NCBI RefSeq assembly: GCF_023806635.1
Contig: NZ_JAMTDQ010000063.1
Coordinates: forward strand, 28,642-92,641
From: Accumulibacter sp.
GTDB lineage: Bacteria; Pseudomonadota; Gammaproteobacteria; Burkholderiales; Rhodocyclaceae
Direction of reading: 5' to 3'
Length of the DNA stretch: 64,000 nt
Under the pieces are notes generated by a model, which did not search any database, was not told the origin of the DNA, and saw nothing but the letters and a program-made list of their open reading frames with translations. Positions 1-8,680 of the stretch are shown piece by piece. The first letter of the stretch is position 1. Each line of letters opens with the position of its first letter. Both the position numbers and the translations under genes were made by a program.

Positions 1-2564
1 TCGTCGAGCGCCAACTCGACGCCGAAGGGGTCTCGCGGCACGATCTCGGGCGCGAGAAGTTCCTGCAGAAGGTGTGGCAGTGGAAGGAGTTTTCGGGTAG
101 TACCATCACTCGCCAGATGCGCCGCCTGGGCACCTCGCCCGACTGGAGCCGCGAACGTTTCACGATGGACGCCGGCCTGTCGCGAACGGTCACGGAGACT
201 TTCGTCCGACTCTACCGGGAGGGGCTGATCTATCGCGGCAAGCGTTTGGTGAACTGGGATCCCGTCCTGCAGACCGCGGTTTCAGACCTGGAAGTGGTCC
301 AGGAAGAGGAGCGCGGACAACTTTGGCACATTCGTTACCCATTGGCTGACGGCAGCGCGTCGCTGGTTGTTGCGACGACCCGCCCTGAGACGATGCTCGG
401 TGACACTGCGGTGATGGTGCACCCCGAAGACGAGCGCTACCGCCACCTTTTGGGGAAGATGGTCCGCCTGCCCCTCTGTGGGCGCGAAATTCCGATCATT
501 GCCGATGCCTATGTCGATCTCGCTTTCGGCACCGGCTGTGTCAAGGTAACCCCGGCACACGATTTCAACGACTACGCGGTCGCTCAGCGTCACCGGCTGC
601 CGATGATCCCGATCCTGACGCTCGACGCGCGCGTGAACGACCACGCTCCGGAGCGCTATCGCGGTCTCGATCGCTTCGCTGCGCGAGAGCTGGTCGTCAG
701 TGATCTCGAGCAGCACGGCTTTCTGGACAAGGTCGAGCCGCATGTCCTCAAGGTTCCACGTGGAGATCGAACGGGTGTCGTCATCGAGCCGATGCTCACC
801 GACCAGTGGTTCGTGGCGATGAGCAAGCCCGGTGCCGACGGCCGCAGCATCGCCGGCAAGGCCCTCGACTGCGTCGCTTCGGGCGAGATCCGCTTCTTTC
901 CGGAGAACTGGGTCAACACCTACAACCAGTGGTTGAACAACATCCAGGACTGGTGCATCTCGCGGCAACTCTGGTGGGGTCACCAGATTCCCGCCTGGTA
1001 CGGCGAAGACGGACGGGTCTTCGTCGCCCACGACGAGGACGAGGCGAGGGCGGAAGCGAACGCTGCCGGCTGCCAGGGTCCGCTGGTGCGTGACCCGGAT
1101 GTCCTCGACACCTGGTATTCGTCGGCGCTGTGGCCGTTCTCGACGCTCGACTGGACGCCGCGGTGGCCGGTGGAGAGCAACCCCGCACTGGACCTCTACC
1201 TGCCGTCGACGGTCCTCGTCACGGGGTTCGATATCATCTTCTTCTGGGTTGCACGGATGGTCATGATGACCCGGCACGTCACCGGCCGCATCCCGTTCAG
1301 GCATGTCTATGTCCACGGCCTCATCAGGGACGCTGAAGGACAGAAGATGAGCAAGTCGAAGGGCAACGTGCTCGACCCGATCGATCTCATCGACGGCATC
1401 GGTCTTGATGCGCTGATCGAGAAGCGTACCAGCGGACTGATGAACCCGAGGCAGGCGGAGCAGATCGAGAAGCGAACGCGCAAGGAGTATCCGCACGGGA
1501 TTGCCGCCTTTGGTACCGATGCCCTGCGCTTCACCTTCCTCTCACTCGCCAGTCCCGGACGGGACATCAAGTTCGATCTCGGCCGCTGCGAGGGGTACCG
1601 AAATTTCTGCAACAAGCTGTGGAACGCCAGCCGCTTTGTCCTGATGCACACTGCCGGGCACGATCTGGGTCTCGATGACTGCACGCCCGGCGGTTGCACG
1701 ACCCGACTCGCCTTCTCCTTCGCAGACCGCTGGATCGTCAGCAGGCTGCAGCGTACCGAGGCCGAACTGGCGCAGCATTTCGCCGACTACCGTTTTGATC
1801 TGCTGGCGCGGTCGCTCTACGAGTTCGTCTGGGACGAGTTCTGTGACTGGTACGTCGAACTGTCGAAGGTCCAGCTGCAGTACGGGAGCGAAGCCGAGGT
1901 CCGGGGGACGCGTCGGACGTTGGCGCGCGTCCTGGAGGCGGTTCTTCGCCTGGCACACCCGCTGCTTCCGTTCATCACGGAAGAACTGTGGCAGGCGGTG
2001 GCCCCGCTAGCGGGTCGCAAGACGCATGACTCGGTGATGCTGGCAGCCTATCCGCAGGCACAGCCGGAAAAGATCGATGCGCAGAGCGAAGCCAGCGTGC
2101 AGGAGTTGAAGTCACTGGCATATGCCTGTCGCAATCTGCGCGGCGAAATGAGCCTGTCGCCGGCCGTGCGGGTGCCTTTGGTCGCTTGCGGCCAGGCGCG
2201 CGTGTTGGCCGATTTCGCTCCCTATTTGAAGGCGCTTTGCAAGCTGTCCGAGATGCAAATCGTTTCCGAGATGCCGGGCAGCGCCAATGCGCCGGTTGCC
2301 GTCGTCGGTGAAACCAAACTCATGCTGCAGGTCGAGATCGATGTCGGCGTCGAGTGCGAAAGGCTCGACAAGGAGATCGCCCGGCTCAGCGGTGAGATTG
2401 GCAAGGCGAGGGCGAAGCTGGCCAACGCGAGCTTCGTGGCCCGTGCTCCGGCTGCGGTGGTGGAACAGGAACGACGGCGCCTCGACGCTTTCGTCGCGAC
2501 ACTCGCCGAACTCGAGCCGCGGCGTGCGAGCCTTGACAGCAGCCGGACGCCAGCCGGCTGCTGA
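1..2564 (+). CDS. valS: Valyl-tRNA synthetase, 5'-truncated by window edge
   Basis: Charges tRNA-Val with valine in the cytoplasm. The reading frame is open from base 3, so the gene starts upstream; about 853 residues are visible against roughly 950 in the family, and the HIGH-type motif is outside the window. The KMSKS motif is at 1344-1358. The editing domain shows the [17 protein letters not shown] stretch near 385-420, and the segment [17 protein letters not shown] after KMSKS is typical of proteobacterial ValS. The C-terminal 70 residues form the Arg/Lys/Glu-rich coiled coil that contacts tRNA. The gene ends with TGA at 2562-2564. Nothing suggests a pseudogene. Confidence 0.97.
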   Translation, partial: VERQLDAEGVSRHDLGREKFLQKVWQWKEFSGSTITRQMRRLGTSPDWSRERFTMDAGLSRTVTETFVRLYREGLIYRGKRLVNWDPVLQTAVSDLEVVQEEERGQLWHIRYPLADGSASLVVATTRPETMLGDTAVMVHPEDERYRHLLGKMVRLPLCGREIPIIADAYVDLAFGTGCVKVTPAHDFNDYAVAQRHRLPMIPILTLDARVNDHAPERYRGLDRFAARELVVSDLEQHGFLDKVEPHVLKVPRGDRTGVVIEPMLTDQWFVAMSKPGADGRSIAGKALDCVASGEIRFFPENWVNTYNQWLNNIQDWCISRQLWWGHQIPAWYGEDGRVFVAHDEDEARAEANAAGCQGPLVRDPDVLDTWYSSALWPFSTLDWTPRWPVESNPALDLYLPSTVLVTGFDIIFFWVARMVMMTRHVTGRIPFRHVYVHGLIRDAEGQKMSKSKGNVLDPIDLIDGIGLDALIEKRTSGLMNPRQAEQIEKRTRKEYPHGIAAFGTDALRFTFLSLASPGRDIKFDLGRCEGYRNFCNKLWNASRFVLMHTAGHDLGLDDCTPGGCTTRLAFSFADRWIVSRLQRTEAELAQHFADYRFDLLARSLYEFVWDEFCDWYVELSKVQLQYGSEAEVRGTRRTLARVLEAVLRLAHPLLPFITEELWQAVAPLAGRKTHDSVMLAAYPQAQPEKIDAQSEASVQELKSLAYACRNLRGEMSLSPAVRVPLVACGQARVLADFAPYLKALCKLSEMQIVSEMPGSANAPVAVVGETKLMLQVEIDVGVECERLDKEIARLSGEIGKARAKLANASFVARAPAAVVEQERRRLDAFVATLAELEPRRASLDSSRTPAGC

Positions 2565-2823
2565 CGAAGCGCGACCGGTGCCGGTCGTCGGTGACGCCGG
2601 AGAAGTCTCGAGGAAATCGTCGCCAGCAGGGCGAGATGCCGGGCGTGAGCGAGCGGGCGACGAGACACATCCAGTCCATGGGCGAGGAGTGAGCGACCAG
2701 GGAAGGGGCAGATCGGTTGCGCAGTCGATTGATTCTCAGTCTCTGAGCATCTCACGCCCACAGATCACGCGCCCGGTGTTCTCCAAGAATCAAGTGCTTG
2801 TGATTTTGTTTCTGGAGAGCCGT
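2565..2823. other. Intergenic region between convergent valS and pabB
   Basis: A 259-base gap between convergent genes. GACCGG-TG-CCGGTC at 2573-2586 is a 6-bp inverted repeat just after the valS stop but lacks a T-tract. CAAG-TG-CTTG at 2791-2800 is followed by a T-rich stretch (TGATTTTGTTTCT) and could end valS transcripts. Neither is a strong intrinsic terminator, and no further gene is visible. Confidence 0.4.
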
Positions 2824-4602
2824 TCAGCTGGTCAGGGTTACCGCCACCAAGCCGCGCAGGGCGTTGCCGAGGTAGAGGGCGGAGGCCCGCTGCAGGTCGG
2901 TCTGCCTGAGGACCCGTTCGACCGCCCGGCCTGATTCGAGCAGCTTTCGCCGCAGGACTCCCGGTAGCAGACCGCAGGACAGCGGGGGGGTCAGGAGCAG
3001 TCCGCCGTGCGCGACGAAGACGCTGCTGCGCGCGCCTTCGCAGACCTCGCCGCGTTCGTTGCAGAAGATTGCATCGAACACTGCGGGACGATCAGCCAGT
3101 GCTGCCAACGCGCGATCGCATCGAGACCGCAGCGTCGTCTTGTGTCGTAGCAGGTAGTCATCGGCCGACACGGCTTCGCTGGCGAATACCGCAGTCCGTT
3201 TCGCCGCGGCGTCGTCGGTCAGTGGCGACACGTTGGTAGCATGGCTCCCGTCATGCCGGAGCAGCAGGCGAACCCGGAAAACACCGTCTGGATGGCTGGT
3301 GGCGGCAGCGGCCAGCGCGGCCGACACGTGGGGCAGCGCACAGGTGAACCCAAGGCTGGCTGCCGATGCCTGCAGGCGATCGAGATGGAATTGCAGCAGG
3401 GGAAAGCGGCCGGCTTCGAGGCGCAGTGTCTCGAAGAGCTCGAACCCGGGGTCGGAGTCGATCAGAAAACGCGCCTTCAGCAGACATTCCGCGTATTCAC
3501 TTGCCGCATCGGCGTCGGCGACGATGCCGCTACCGACGCCCATCCGCGCGTGCCCGGTAGGGCCGAGTTCCAGCGTGCGGATTGCCACGTTGAAGCGGCA
3601 GTCGCCACCCGGGGCCAGCCAGCCAAGAGCTCCGGTGTACAGTCCCCGCGGCTCCTGCTCCAGTTCCGCAATGCGCTGCATGGCTCTGATTTTCGGTGCG
3701 CCGGTGATCGAGCCGCACGGAAACAGGGCGCGGAACAGGTCCAATAAACTGGCGCCTGGCACTTCGGCCGTCACCGTGGAGACCATCTGCCATAGGGTCG
3801 GGTAGGCCTCGGTCTCGCAGAGGGCAAGCACGTGAACCTTTCCGGGTTCAGCAAGTCGCCCGAGATCATTGCGGAGCAGGTCGACGATCATGACGTTCTC
3901 CGCTCGCTCCTTGGGCGAAGAGACGAGAGCTGCACGCCGCGTTTCATCCTCCGCCGCCGTTCTGCCGCGCGCCGCAGTGCCTTTCATCGGTCGCGTCTGC
4001 ACCTGGTCCGCTCGGCGCTCGAAGAACAGCTCGGGCGAAAACGAAAGGATCTTCTCGCCGGCGATCGTCAGGTAGGCTCCATAGCGGACAGGTTGTCGTG
4101 CTCGCAGGCGCAGGTACAGCGCCAGCGAGTCGCCATAGACGCGGCAGCGCATGGGGAACGTGAGGTTGATCTGATAGCAGTCGCCGTCCGCGATCCACTG
4201 GCGAATCTGTCCCACCTGGTCTGCATACCGTGAAGACGAGACAGTCGGCAGCAGATCGGCTACTCCTGCTGTTCGTTGCGCTTCCGGAAGGAAGGCGACG
4301 CGGGCGGCCAGGAAAGCGTTGACTGCCTGCGCGTCCAGCCAGTCGCCACGCTGGAATACCCAGGCACGGATGACCGGTCCCGCTCCGGCCAACGCCGCGG
4401 CGGTCGCCTCCAAGGAGGTCGCGAGTGCGTAATCGGCAGCCATCGCAACCCACCGCCCGGCCGCGAGTTCCCCCTCGATGGCGGCGAAAAGAGGAGTGTG
4501 ATCGCCGCTGACGGCGAGCCGGAAACTACGGCAGTAGCCGTCAAGCAGCAGCGCATCGCCGCGATCACCATCGAACAGCGCAAAGTCGCTACTGCCAGAC
4601 AT
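2824..4602 (-). CDS. pabB: Aminodeoxychorismate synthase component I fused to aminodeoxychorismate lyase (PabB-PabC)
   Basis: Makes 4-amino-4-deoxychorismate from chorismate and, through its C-terminal domain, p-aminobenzoate for folate synthesis. Of 592 residues, about 1-360 are a chorismate-binding domain, with RPMKGT (PabB-type active-site lysine), the ERAENVMIVDLLRNDLG block and GSITGAPK. About 375-592 are a class IV aminotransferase fold resembling PabC, with HKTT carrying the PLP-lysine candidate and NERGEVCEGARSSVFV. PabB-PabC fusions are known in other bacteria. I chose the ATG at 4602, which gives MSGSSDF; an upstream in-frame GTG at 4635 would add 11 low-complexity residues. Neither start has a clear ribosome site. 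The amidotransferase partner PabA is not in the window. Confidence 0.93.
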   Translation of the reverse strand: MSGSSDFALFDGDRGDALLLDGYCRSFRLAVSGDHTPLFAAIEGELAAGRWVAMAADYALATSLEATAAALAGAGPVIRAWVFQRGDWLDAQAVNAFLAARVAFLPEAQRTAGVADLLPTVSSSRYADQVGQIRQWIADGDCYQINLTFPMRCRVYGDSLALYLRLRARQPVRYGAYLTIAGEKILSFSPELFFERRADQVQTRPMKGTAARGRTAAEDETRRAALVSSPKERAENVMIVDLLRNDLGRLAEPGKVHVLALCETEAYPTLWQMVSTVTAEVPGASLLDLFRALFPCGSITGAPKIRAMQRIAELEQEPRGLYTGALGWLAPGGDCRFNVAIRTLELGPTGHARMGVGSGIVADADAASEYAECLLKARFLIDSDPGFELFETLRLEAGRFPLLQFHLDRLQASAASLGFTCALPHVSAALAAAATSHPDGVFRVRLLLRHDGSHATNVSPLTDDAAAKRTAVFASEAVSADDYLLRHKTTLRSRCDRALAALADRPAVFDAIFCNERGEVCEGARSSVFVAHGGLLLTPPLSCGLLPGVLRRKLLESGRAVERVLRQTDLQRASALYLGNALRGLVAVTLTS

Positions 4603-4656
4603 CAAGCTGCGGGCGCCTGAGCCCTCACGCGCCACGCGTTGTGATGGCTGCGCGTC

Positions 4657-4884
4657 TCACTTGCGCCGGAGAAAGAACTCGAAGACCTTGCCGGTTTCGG
4701 AACGCGACAGCAACTCGTTGCCCGTCTGTCTGGCGAAGGCCTCGAAATCCTTGACGGCGCCGGGGTCGGTCGCCAGTACATGCAGCACCTCCCCTGCCGA
4801 CATTTCGGCAAGCGCTTTCTTGGTCCGCAGGATGGGCAAGGGGCAGTTGAGGCCCTTGACATCTAACTCTCGATCGAAATGCAT
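4657..4884 (-). CDS. tusA: Sulfurtransferase TusA family protein
   Basis: Small (75 aa) cytoplasmic sulfur-carrier protein. It has the N-terminal FDRELDVKGLNCPLPILRTK block, in which the Cys of CPxP is the persulfide-carrying residue. TusA relays sulfur to the TusBCD/TusE system for tRNA 2-thiouridine, and related proteins feed molybdenum-cofactor or sulfur-oxidation pathways. moaC and soxYZ lie nearby, which fits sulfur trafficking but does not prove a link. The ATG at 4884 gives the usual short leader (MHFDREL); an in-frame GTG at 4896 would add four residues. It lies between pabB and the M48 protease on the same strand. Confidence 0.9.
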   Translation of the reverse strand: MHFDRELDVKGLNCPLPILRTKKALAEMSAGEVLHVLATDPGAVKDFEAFARQTGNELLSRSETGKVFEFFLRRK

Positions 4885-4911
4885 GTCGTGATCCACAAGA
4901 AAGCCAAGCGA

Positions 4912-6381
4912 CTATTGTAAGCGCTGGAAGCCGCTTCTTCTCTGCTTCGCTTCCTCGGCCTGCAGTCTACGCAGTTCGCGCAGGCGTGCGTCCACTGCCG
5001 ACTGCTCGAAGAAACTCCCGTCAGCCGCCTGTTGCGCAAACTGCAGTTGCTCGACAGCGGGTCCGAGTTGTCCCTGCAGAAAATAGAACTCGGCTTGCGC
5101 GCGATGCTGCTGCAGGCGCTTGCCCGTTGCCGAAAACGTCCTGGCCAACAGGCCGTAGAGTTTGTAGTCCGACGAACGAAGCTGCAACTGCCCATCGAGG
5201 AAGATGCGGGCTTGCTGGTACTCCTTCGCCGCGAGGAGCGCGTCAGCGTAACCATAAGCCAGCGCCATGGACTGCGGATAACGCTGCAAGCTCTCACGAT
5301 AGATCGTCGCTGCGCCGACCGGGTCGTTGTCGGCGAACCTGATCGCCGCTGCCAGTCCGGCAAGCAGCGGTGACGAGGGCTTCAGGGCGGCCAGTGCGTC
5401 GTACTCGCGCTGTGCTCCCGCCGTGTCCTTTGCTCGCAGTAGCGAGTAGCTCAGCCCGTAACGAGCTGCCACCTCTGAGGCATACTTCTTCTCCCGCAGT
5501 TGTCTGGTGAACTCGCTGATTCCCTCCTGCGGTGTGCTCGCCTGGGCTCGCAGCTTGGCCCGCACGAGCTGGAAGTCGAGACTGTCGGCCACCTGGCGAT
5601 AGGGGGCGCTCTGCGCGCGGTTCTGCATGTCCGACATTCGCTCGACGGTCAGCGGATGTGATCGCAGGTAGACCGGGGCGCTGTTTTCATAGACCCTGCC
5701 CGCCTGTTGCAGGCGCCCAAAGAAGTCCGCCATGCCGCGCACGTCGAAGCCCGCCTGCCCCAATGTCTGAAAACCCACGCGATCGGCCTCACGTTCGAAA
5801 TCGCGGCTGTAGGCAAGCTGTGCCTGTATCGACCCGGCTTGTGCCGAGGCGATGGTGGCGTGTGCCACTTGCGAGTTGGAGCGAGCGGCGAGCACGCCGA
5901 CGGCCATCGCGATCATGGTGGCGACCGAGCTCTGCTTCTCGCGCATGATCTGTCGCGCCAGGTGTGCCTGCAGTACGTGCGAGATTTCGTGCGCCAGGAC
6001 CGCGGCCAGTTCGGACTCCGACTGCGCCGTCAGCAGGGTGCCGGTGTTTACGCCGATGAAACCACCGAACATGGCAAAGGCATTGACCGTGTTGTCGCGG
6101 ACAAGAAAGAAGTAGCAGTCGGCCGTGGGGTCCGCGCTGGCCGCGAGCAGACGAGCTCCCAGGCGGTTGAGGTAATCCGACAACTCCGGATCGTCGACAT
6201 AGCTTGGCTCGCGCAGGCGGATCTCGTTCAGAATCCGCTCGCCAATCTTACGTTCCAGTTGCGGCGACAGTTCGGCACGGGCAGCCTCACCCAAATCTGG
6301 CAGTTCGTCCGTGGCCAAGGCCGCCGGGGACGTCATGGCGGTTGCCAAGAGCACGATGGAGACGAAACGCGGCAGAGGCAT
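4912..6381 (-). CDS. bepA: Secreted M48 zinc metalloprotease with C-terminal TPR repeats (BepA/YfgC-like)
   Basis: Predicted periplasmic chaperone/protease for outer-membrane proteins. In E. coli, BepA helps mature LptD, which is encoded 12 kb away here. The 489-aa product starts with a signal peptide (MPLPRFVSIVLLATAM, cleavage near ALA-TD). The zinc motif HEISH is at residues 131-135, and a downstream FEREADRVG supplies the third ligand Glu. The C-terminal ~220 residues are helical TPR-type repeats. The start at 6381 was chosen because it places the signal peptide at the N terminus and has GGAAAG upstream; the frame stays open to 6447. It is divergent from moaC, and a short palindrome GGTAT-G-ATACC lies between them at 6420-6430. 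Confidence 0.9.
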   Translation of the reverse strand: MPLPRFVSIVLLATAMTSPAALATDELPDLGEAARAELSPQLERKIGERILNEIRLREPSYVDDPELSDYLNRLGARLLAASADPTADCYFFLVRDNTVNAFAMFGGFIGVNTGTLLTAQSESELAAVLAHEISHVLQAHLARQIMREKQSSVATMIAMAVGVLAARSNSQVAHATIASAQAGSIQAQLAYSRDFEREADRVGFQTLGQAGFDVRGMADFFGRLQQAGRVYENSAPVYLRSHPLTVERMSDMQNRAQSAPYRQVADSLDFQLVRAKLRAQASTPQEGISEFTRQLREKKYASEVAARYGLSYSLLRAKDTAGAQREYDALAALKPSSPLLAGLAAAIRFADNDPVGAATIYRESLQRYPQSMALAYGYADALLAAKEYQQARIFLDGQLQLRSSDYKLYGLLARTFSATGKRLQQHRAQAEFYFLQGQLGPAVEQLQFAQQAADGSFFEQSAVDARLRELRRLQAEEAKQRRSGFQRLQ

Positions 6382-6523
6382 CAAACGGGCTTTCCAGTCT
6401 TCTTGCGGAGGCGACGGGTGGTATGATACCGAAGCGGACGCCGACAAAGTGTGACTGAGCGTTACAGAGTCTGTCTGCGGTCCGGCCCCCTTGACCCGCC
6501 TGTCGCAAGAGATTCTTTTAGCG

Positions 6524-7006
6524 ATGCCTACGAGCCCTTTCTCCCATTTTGATCGGCATGGTCAGGCGCAGATGGTCGACGTCACGGCGAAGGCGGAGAC
6601 CCTCCGGCACGCGACTGCCTCTGGCCTCATCTCGATGCGCCCGGAGACCTTGTCGCTCATCGTTCAAGGTTCGGCGAGCAAAGGGGACGTGCTGGCCGTT
6701 GCCCGGATCGCGGCGATACAGGGTGCCAAGCGCACGTCGGACCTCATCCCGCTCTGTCACCCGATTCCCGTGACCCGAATCACGGTCGATTTCGAGATCG
6801 ATGGACGGACCAGCAGCGTCGCCTGCAAGGCGCGTGTCGAGACTTTCGGTCGCACGGGTGTCGAAATGGAGGCTCTGTCGGCGGTCAGCATCGGTTTGCT
6901 GACGATCTACGACATGTGCAAGGGGGCCGATCGCGGCATGCGCCTGGAAAGTGTTCGCCTGCTCGAAAAGGGCGGCGGTCGCTCCGGGCACTGGCAGGGT
7001 GACTGA
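6524..7006 (+). CDS. moaC: Cyclic pyranopterin monophosphate synthase MoaC
   Basis: Second step of molybdenum-cofactor synthesis: converts the cyclic GTP product of MoaA into cyclic pyranopterin monophosphate. The 160-aa length is normal. Family signatures seen are [26 protein letters not shown] with the conserved Cys-His, and [19 protein letters not shown] followed by [12 protein letters not shown] 6524 is preferred over an upstream TTG at 6491 because the product then begins as in homologues. It is followed by soxY with a four-base gap, suggesting co-transcription. No other moa gene is in the window. Confidence 0.96.
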   Translation: MPTSPFSHFDRHGQAQMVDVTAKAETLRHATASGLISMRPETLSLIVQGSASKGDVLAVARIAAIQGAKRTSDLIPLCHPIPVTRITVDFEIDGRTSSVACKARVETFGRTGVEMEALSAVSIGLLTIYDMCKGADRGMRLESVRLLEKGGGRSGHWQGD

Positions 7007-7010
7007 GGCC

Positions 7011-7496
7011 ATGCTGCAGCCAGACGCGGCTGACGTGGACCGCCTGCGTCGTCTGCTTCTCAGGGCAGCCACTGCTGGCGTGGTGGTGGCAGGGGACCTG
7101 CTGCAGCCCCCCGCTGTTCTGGCGGCCGACTGGAACCGTGAGGCCTTTACCGCCACCGGTCTGTCTGAAGCCATGCGTGCGGCAGGCGCAGGCGGTTCCA
7201 GCGCCAGTGGCGGGATCGTCATCAAGACCGTCGACATCGCCGAGAATGGTGCCCAGGTGCCCGTCGAGGTGATCAGCAACATACCCGATAGCCAGAGCAT
7301 CAGCATCTTCATCGAGAAGAACCCCATGCCCCTGGCGGCCAGCCTGACATTCGCCGGACGCGCGCAGGCGCGCGTCCGGCTGCAAGTCAAGATGGCCGAG
7401 TCATCTCGCATACGCGTCGTCGTCAGGGCGGCTGACGGAAAGAACTACCATGCGAGCCGCGAAGTCAAGGTGACGCTTGGCGGGTGTGGCGCCTGA
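7011..7496 (+). CDS. soxY: Thiosulfate oxidation carrier protein SoxY
   Basis: Periplasmic sulfur-carrier subunit. Sulfur intermediates are bound to the Cys on the C-terminal swinging arm, seen here as KVTLGGCGA at the extreme C terminus. The 161-aa product has an N-terminal RLRRLLLRAATAGVVVAG segment consistent with a Tat-type signal, since it has twin arginines followed by a hydrophobic stretch; SoxY is normally Tat-exported. The start was set at ATG 7011; a GTG at 6999 overlapping moaC is possible. Partner soxZ follows. No soxA, B, C, D or X is nearby, so this is an orphan soxYZ pair. Confidence 0.92.
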   Translation: MLQPDAADVDRLRRLLLRAATAGVVVAGDLLQPPAVLAADWNREAFTATGLSEAMRAAGAGGSSASGGIVIKTVDIAENGAQVPVEVISNIPDSQSISIFIEKNPMPLAASLTFAGRAQARVRLQVKMAESSRIRVVVRAADGKNYHASREVKVTLGGCGA

Positions 7497-7512
7497 AGGA
7501 TGCCGGTCGGGG

Positions 7513-7833
7513 ATGGGTGAAGCAATCCGGATTCGCGCCAGCCTGCAGGGCGAACTCACCGAGATCCGCTTCCTCATGCCGCATCCGATGGAGACGGGTC
7601 AGCGCAAGGACGCCGGCAGCGGACAACTGGTTCCTGCGCACTTCATACAGACCTTTTCGCTCACCGCGAACGGTGCGCTCCTCGTCGGCGGCCAGCTGAA
7701 CACGGCGATCTCGCGCAATCCCCTGTTCTCCTTTTACGCTCGCGGACTGAAGGCGGGCGACCGGATTGCGGTCGAGTGGTCCGATAGCAAGGGAGACAGG
7801 CGTCGCGACGAAGTCATCATCGCTGAGCCATAG
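7513..7833 (+). CDS. soxZ: Thiosulfate oxidation carrier complex protein SoxZ
   Basis: Partner of SoxY in the heterodimeric sulfur carrier, exported with SoxY because it has no signal of its own. The 106-aa product has the SoxZ pattern: IRIRASLQGELTEIRFLMPHPMETG, then LVPAHFIQTF, then FSFYARGLKAGDRIAVEW and a charged end. ATG 7513 fits family length; AAGGA at 7496-7500 could be its ribosome site at a long spacing. It follows soxY by 16 bases. It is probably the last gene of moaC-soxY-soxZ, because the next gene is on the other strand. Confidence 0.93.
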   Translation: MGEAIRIRASLQGELTEIRFLMPHPMETGQRKDAGSGQLVPAHFIQTFSLTANGALLVGGQLNTAISRNPLFSFYARGLKAGDRIAVEWSDSKGDRRRDEVIIAEP

Positions 7834-7860
7834 GCGGCGACCCGTCGAAGCAAGCGCGGC

Positions 7861-7885
7861 AAAAAAAAACCCGCCGGAGGCGGGT
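7861..7885 (-). terminator. Rho-independent terminator of the cold-shock gene
   Basis: On the minus strand this reads ACCCGCC-TCC-GGCGGGT followed by nine T. It is a perfect 7-bp GC-rich stem with a 3-nt loop and a long U-tract, 22 bases past the cold-shock stop codon. It is the clearest intrinsic terminator in the window. It does not work on the plus strand, where no T-run follows the stem. Confidence 0.92.
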
Positions 7886-7907
7886 GCTTGGTGCGTCGCC
7901 GAAAGTA

Positions 7908-8111
7908 TCAGGCGCGCGCGATGTTCGATGCTTGCTTGCCCTTCGGGCCCTGCGTCACGTCGAAGGAAACCTTTTCGCCCTCTTTGAGGGTCTTGAATCC
8001 GCCCATGCTGATCGCGGAGAAATGGGCGAAGAGATCCTCGCTGCCATCGTCCGGAGTGATGAAGCCGAAACCCTTGGCGTCATTGAACCACTTCACAGTA
8101 CCAGTTGCCAT
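7908..8111 (-). CDS. Cold-shock domain protein (CspA family)
   Basis: Single-stranded nucleic-acid binding OB-fold protein acting as an RNA chaperone. The 67-aa product contains both RNP motifs: [12 protein letters not shown] (RNP1 KGFGFI) and DLFAHFSAI (RNP2-like). ATG 8111 is preceded by AAGGAAG at good spacing. The frame runs open to 8162, but that extension is not family-like. The upstream region is about 260 bases long and shared with divergent clpS; a long 5' leader would be usual for a csp mRNA. The paralogue cannot be assigned from sequence alone. Confidence 0.96.
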   Translation of the reverse strand: MATGTVKWFNDAKGFGFITPDDGSEDLFAHFSAISMGGFKTLKEGEKVSFDVTQGPKGKQASNIARA

Positions 8112-8337
8112 ATTGCCACTTCCTTCAAAAAAGACTGAATCCGGGCATCGCCCGACTTGCATGCGTCCAGATCAGCAATCGCCGACAAGGCCTGTCACAC
8201 AGGTACAACTACCTCGCCGCGCAACTGATCCGGAGCATGCCGGCTTTTTACGCTAAAGCAGGCCGGAGCGTCAAGCTTTTTTGCTTGCCAGCGTCCGCGA
8301 GTGGCGCGCGAGTTGCCGAAAGCGACCGCGGGTGCTA

Positions 8338-8365
8338 TTGCGCATCCGTATGGACTGGTTAGAAT
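8338..8365 (+). promoter_or_regulatory. Candidate sigma-70 promoter for clpS-clpA
   Basis: TTGCGC at 8338-8343 and TAGAAT at 8360-8365 are separated by 16 bases. The -10 matches consensus at five of six positions; the -35 is weak, with three of six. A start 6-7 bases downstream of the -10 would fall on or next to the clpS ATG at 8372, leaving almost no leader. Based on motif matching only. Confidence 0.4.
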
Positions 8366-8371
8366 TCTGCC

Positions 8372-8680
8372 ATGGCAACAAAGCATCAGGACGGATCACT
8401 CCTCGAAACCAAGCGTACGCAGCTAGCGCCACCGCCCCTGTACAAGGTACTGCTGCTGAACGATGATTTCACGCCGATGGACTTCGTCATCGTTGTCCTG
8501 CAGAGGTTCTTTGCAATGGATCGTGAACAGGCTACGCGGATCATGCTCAAAGTGCACACGGAAGGCAAAGGTGTCTGTGGAGTTTACCCGCGCGACGTCG
8601 CTGCCACCAAGGTAGAACAGGTTACAGGTTTCGCACGCAGCAACCAGCACCCGCTGGCGTGTGTCATGGAGGAGAACTGA
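8372..8680 (+). CDS. clpS: ATP-dependent Clp protease adaptor ClpS
   Basis: Adaptor that binds the ClpA N-domain and delivers N-degron substrates to ClpAP. The 102-aa length is normal. Typical blocks are [17 protein letters not shown], which shapes the N-degron pocket, [20 protein letters not shown] and the C-terminal [10 protein letters not shown]. The start at ATG 8372 has no convincing Shine-Dalgarno sequence. The stop is immediately followed by the clpA ATG, the standard clpS-clpA pairing. Confidence 0.97.
   Translation: MATKHQDGSLLETKRTQLAPPPLYKVLLLNDDFTPMDFVIVVLQRFFAMDREQATRIMLKVHTEGKGVCGVYPRDVAATKVEQVTGFARSNQHPLACVMEEN

Noticed and set aside
2789-2815. CAAG-TG-CTTG followed by a T-rich stretch as the valS terminator
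   Set aside because: Only a 4-bp core stem with imperfect extension; too weak to call.
6420-6430. Palindrome GGTAT-G-ATACC between the M48 protease and moaC as a promoter/operator
   Set aside because: TATGAT-like -10 elements occur on both strands, but no -35 sits at an acceptable distance on either strand.
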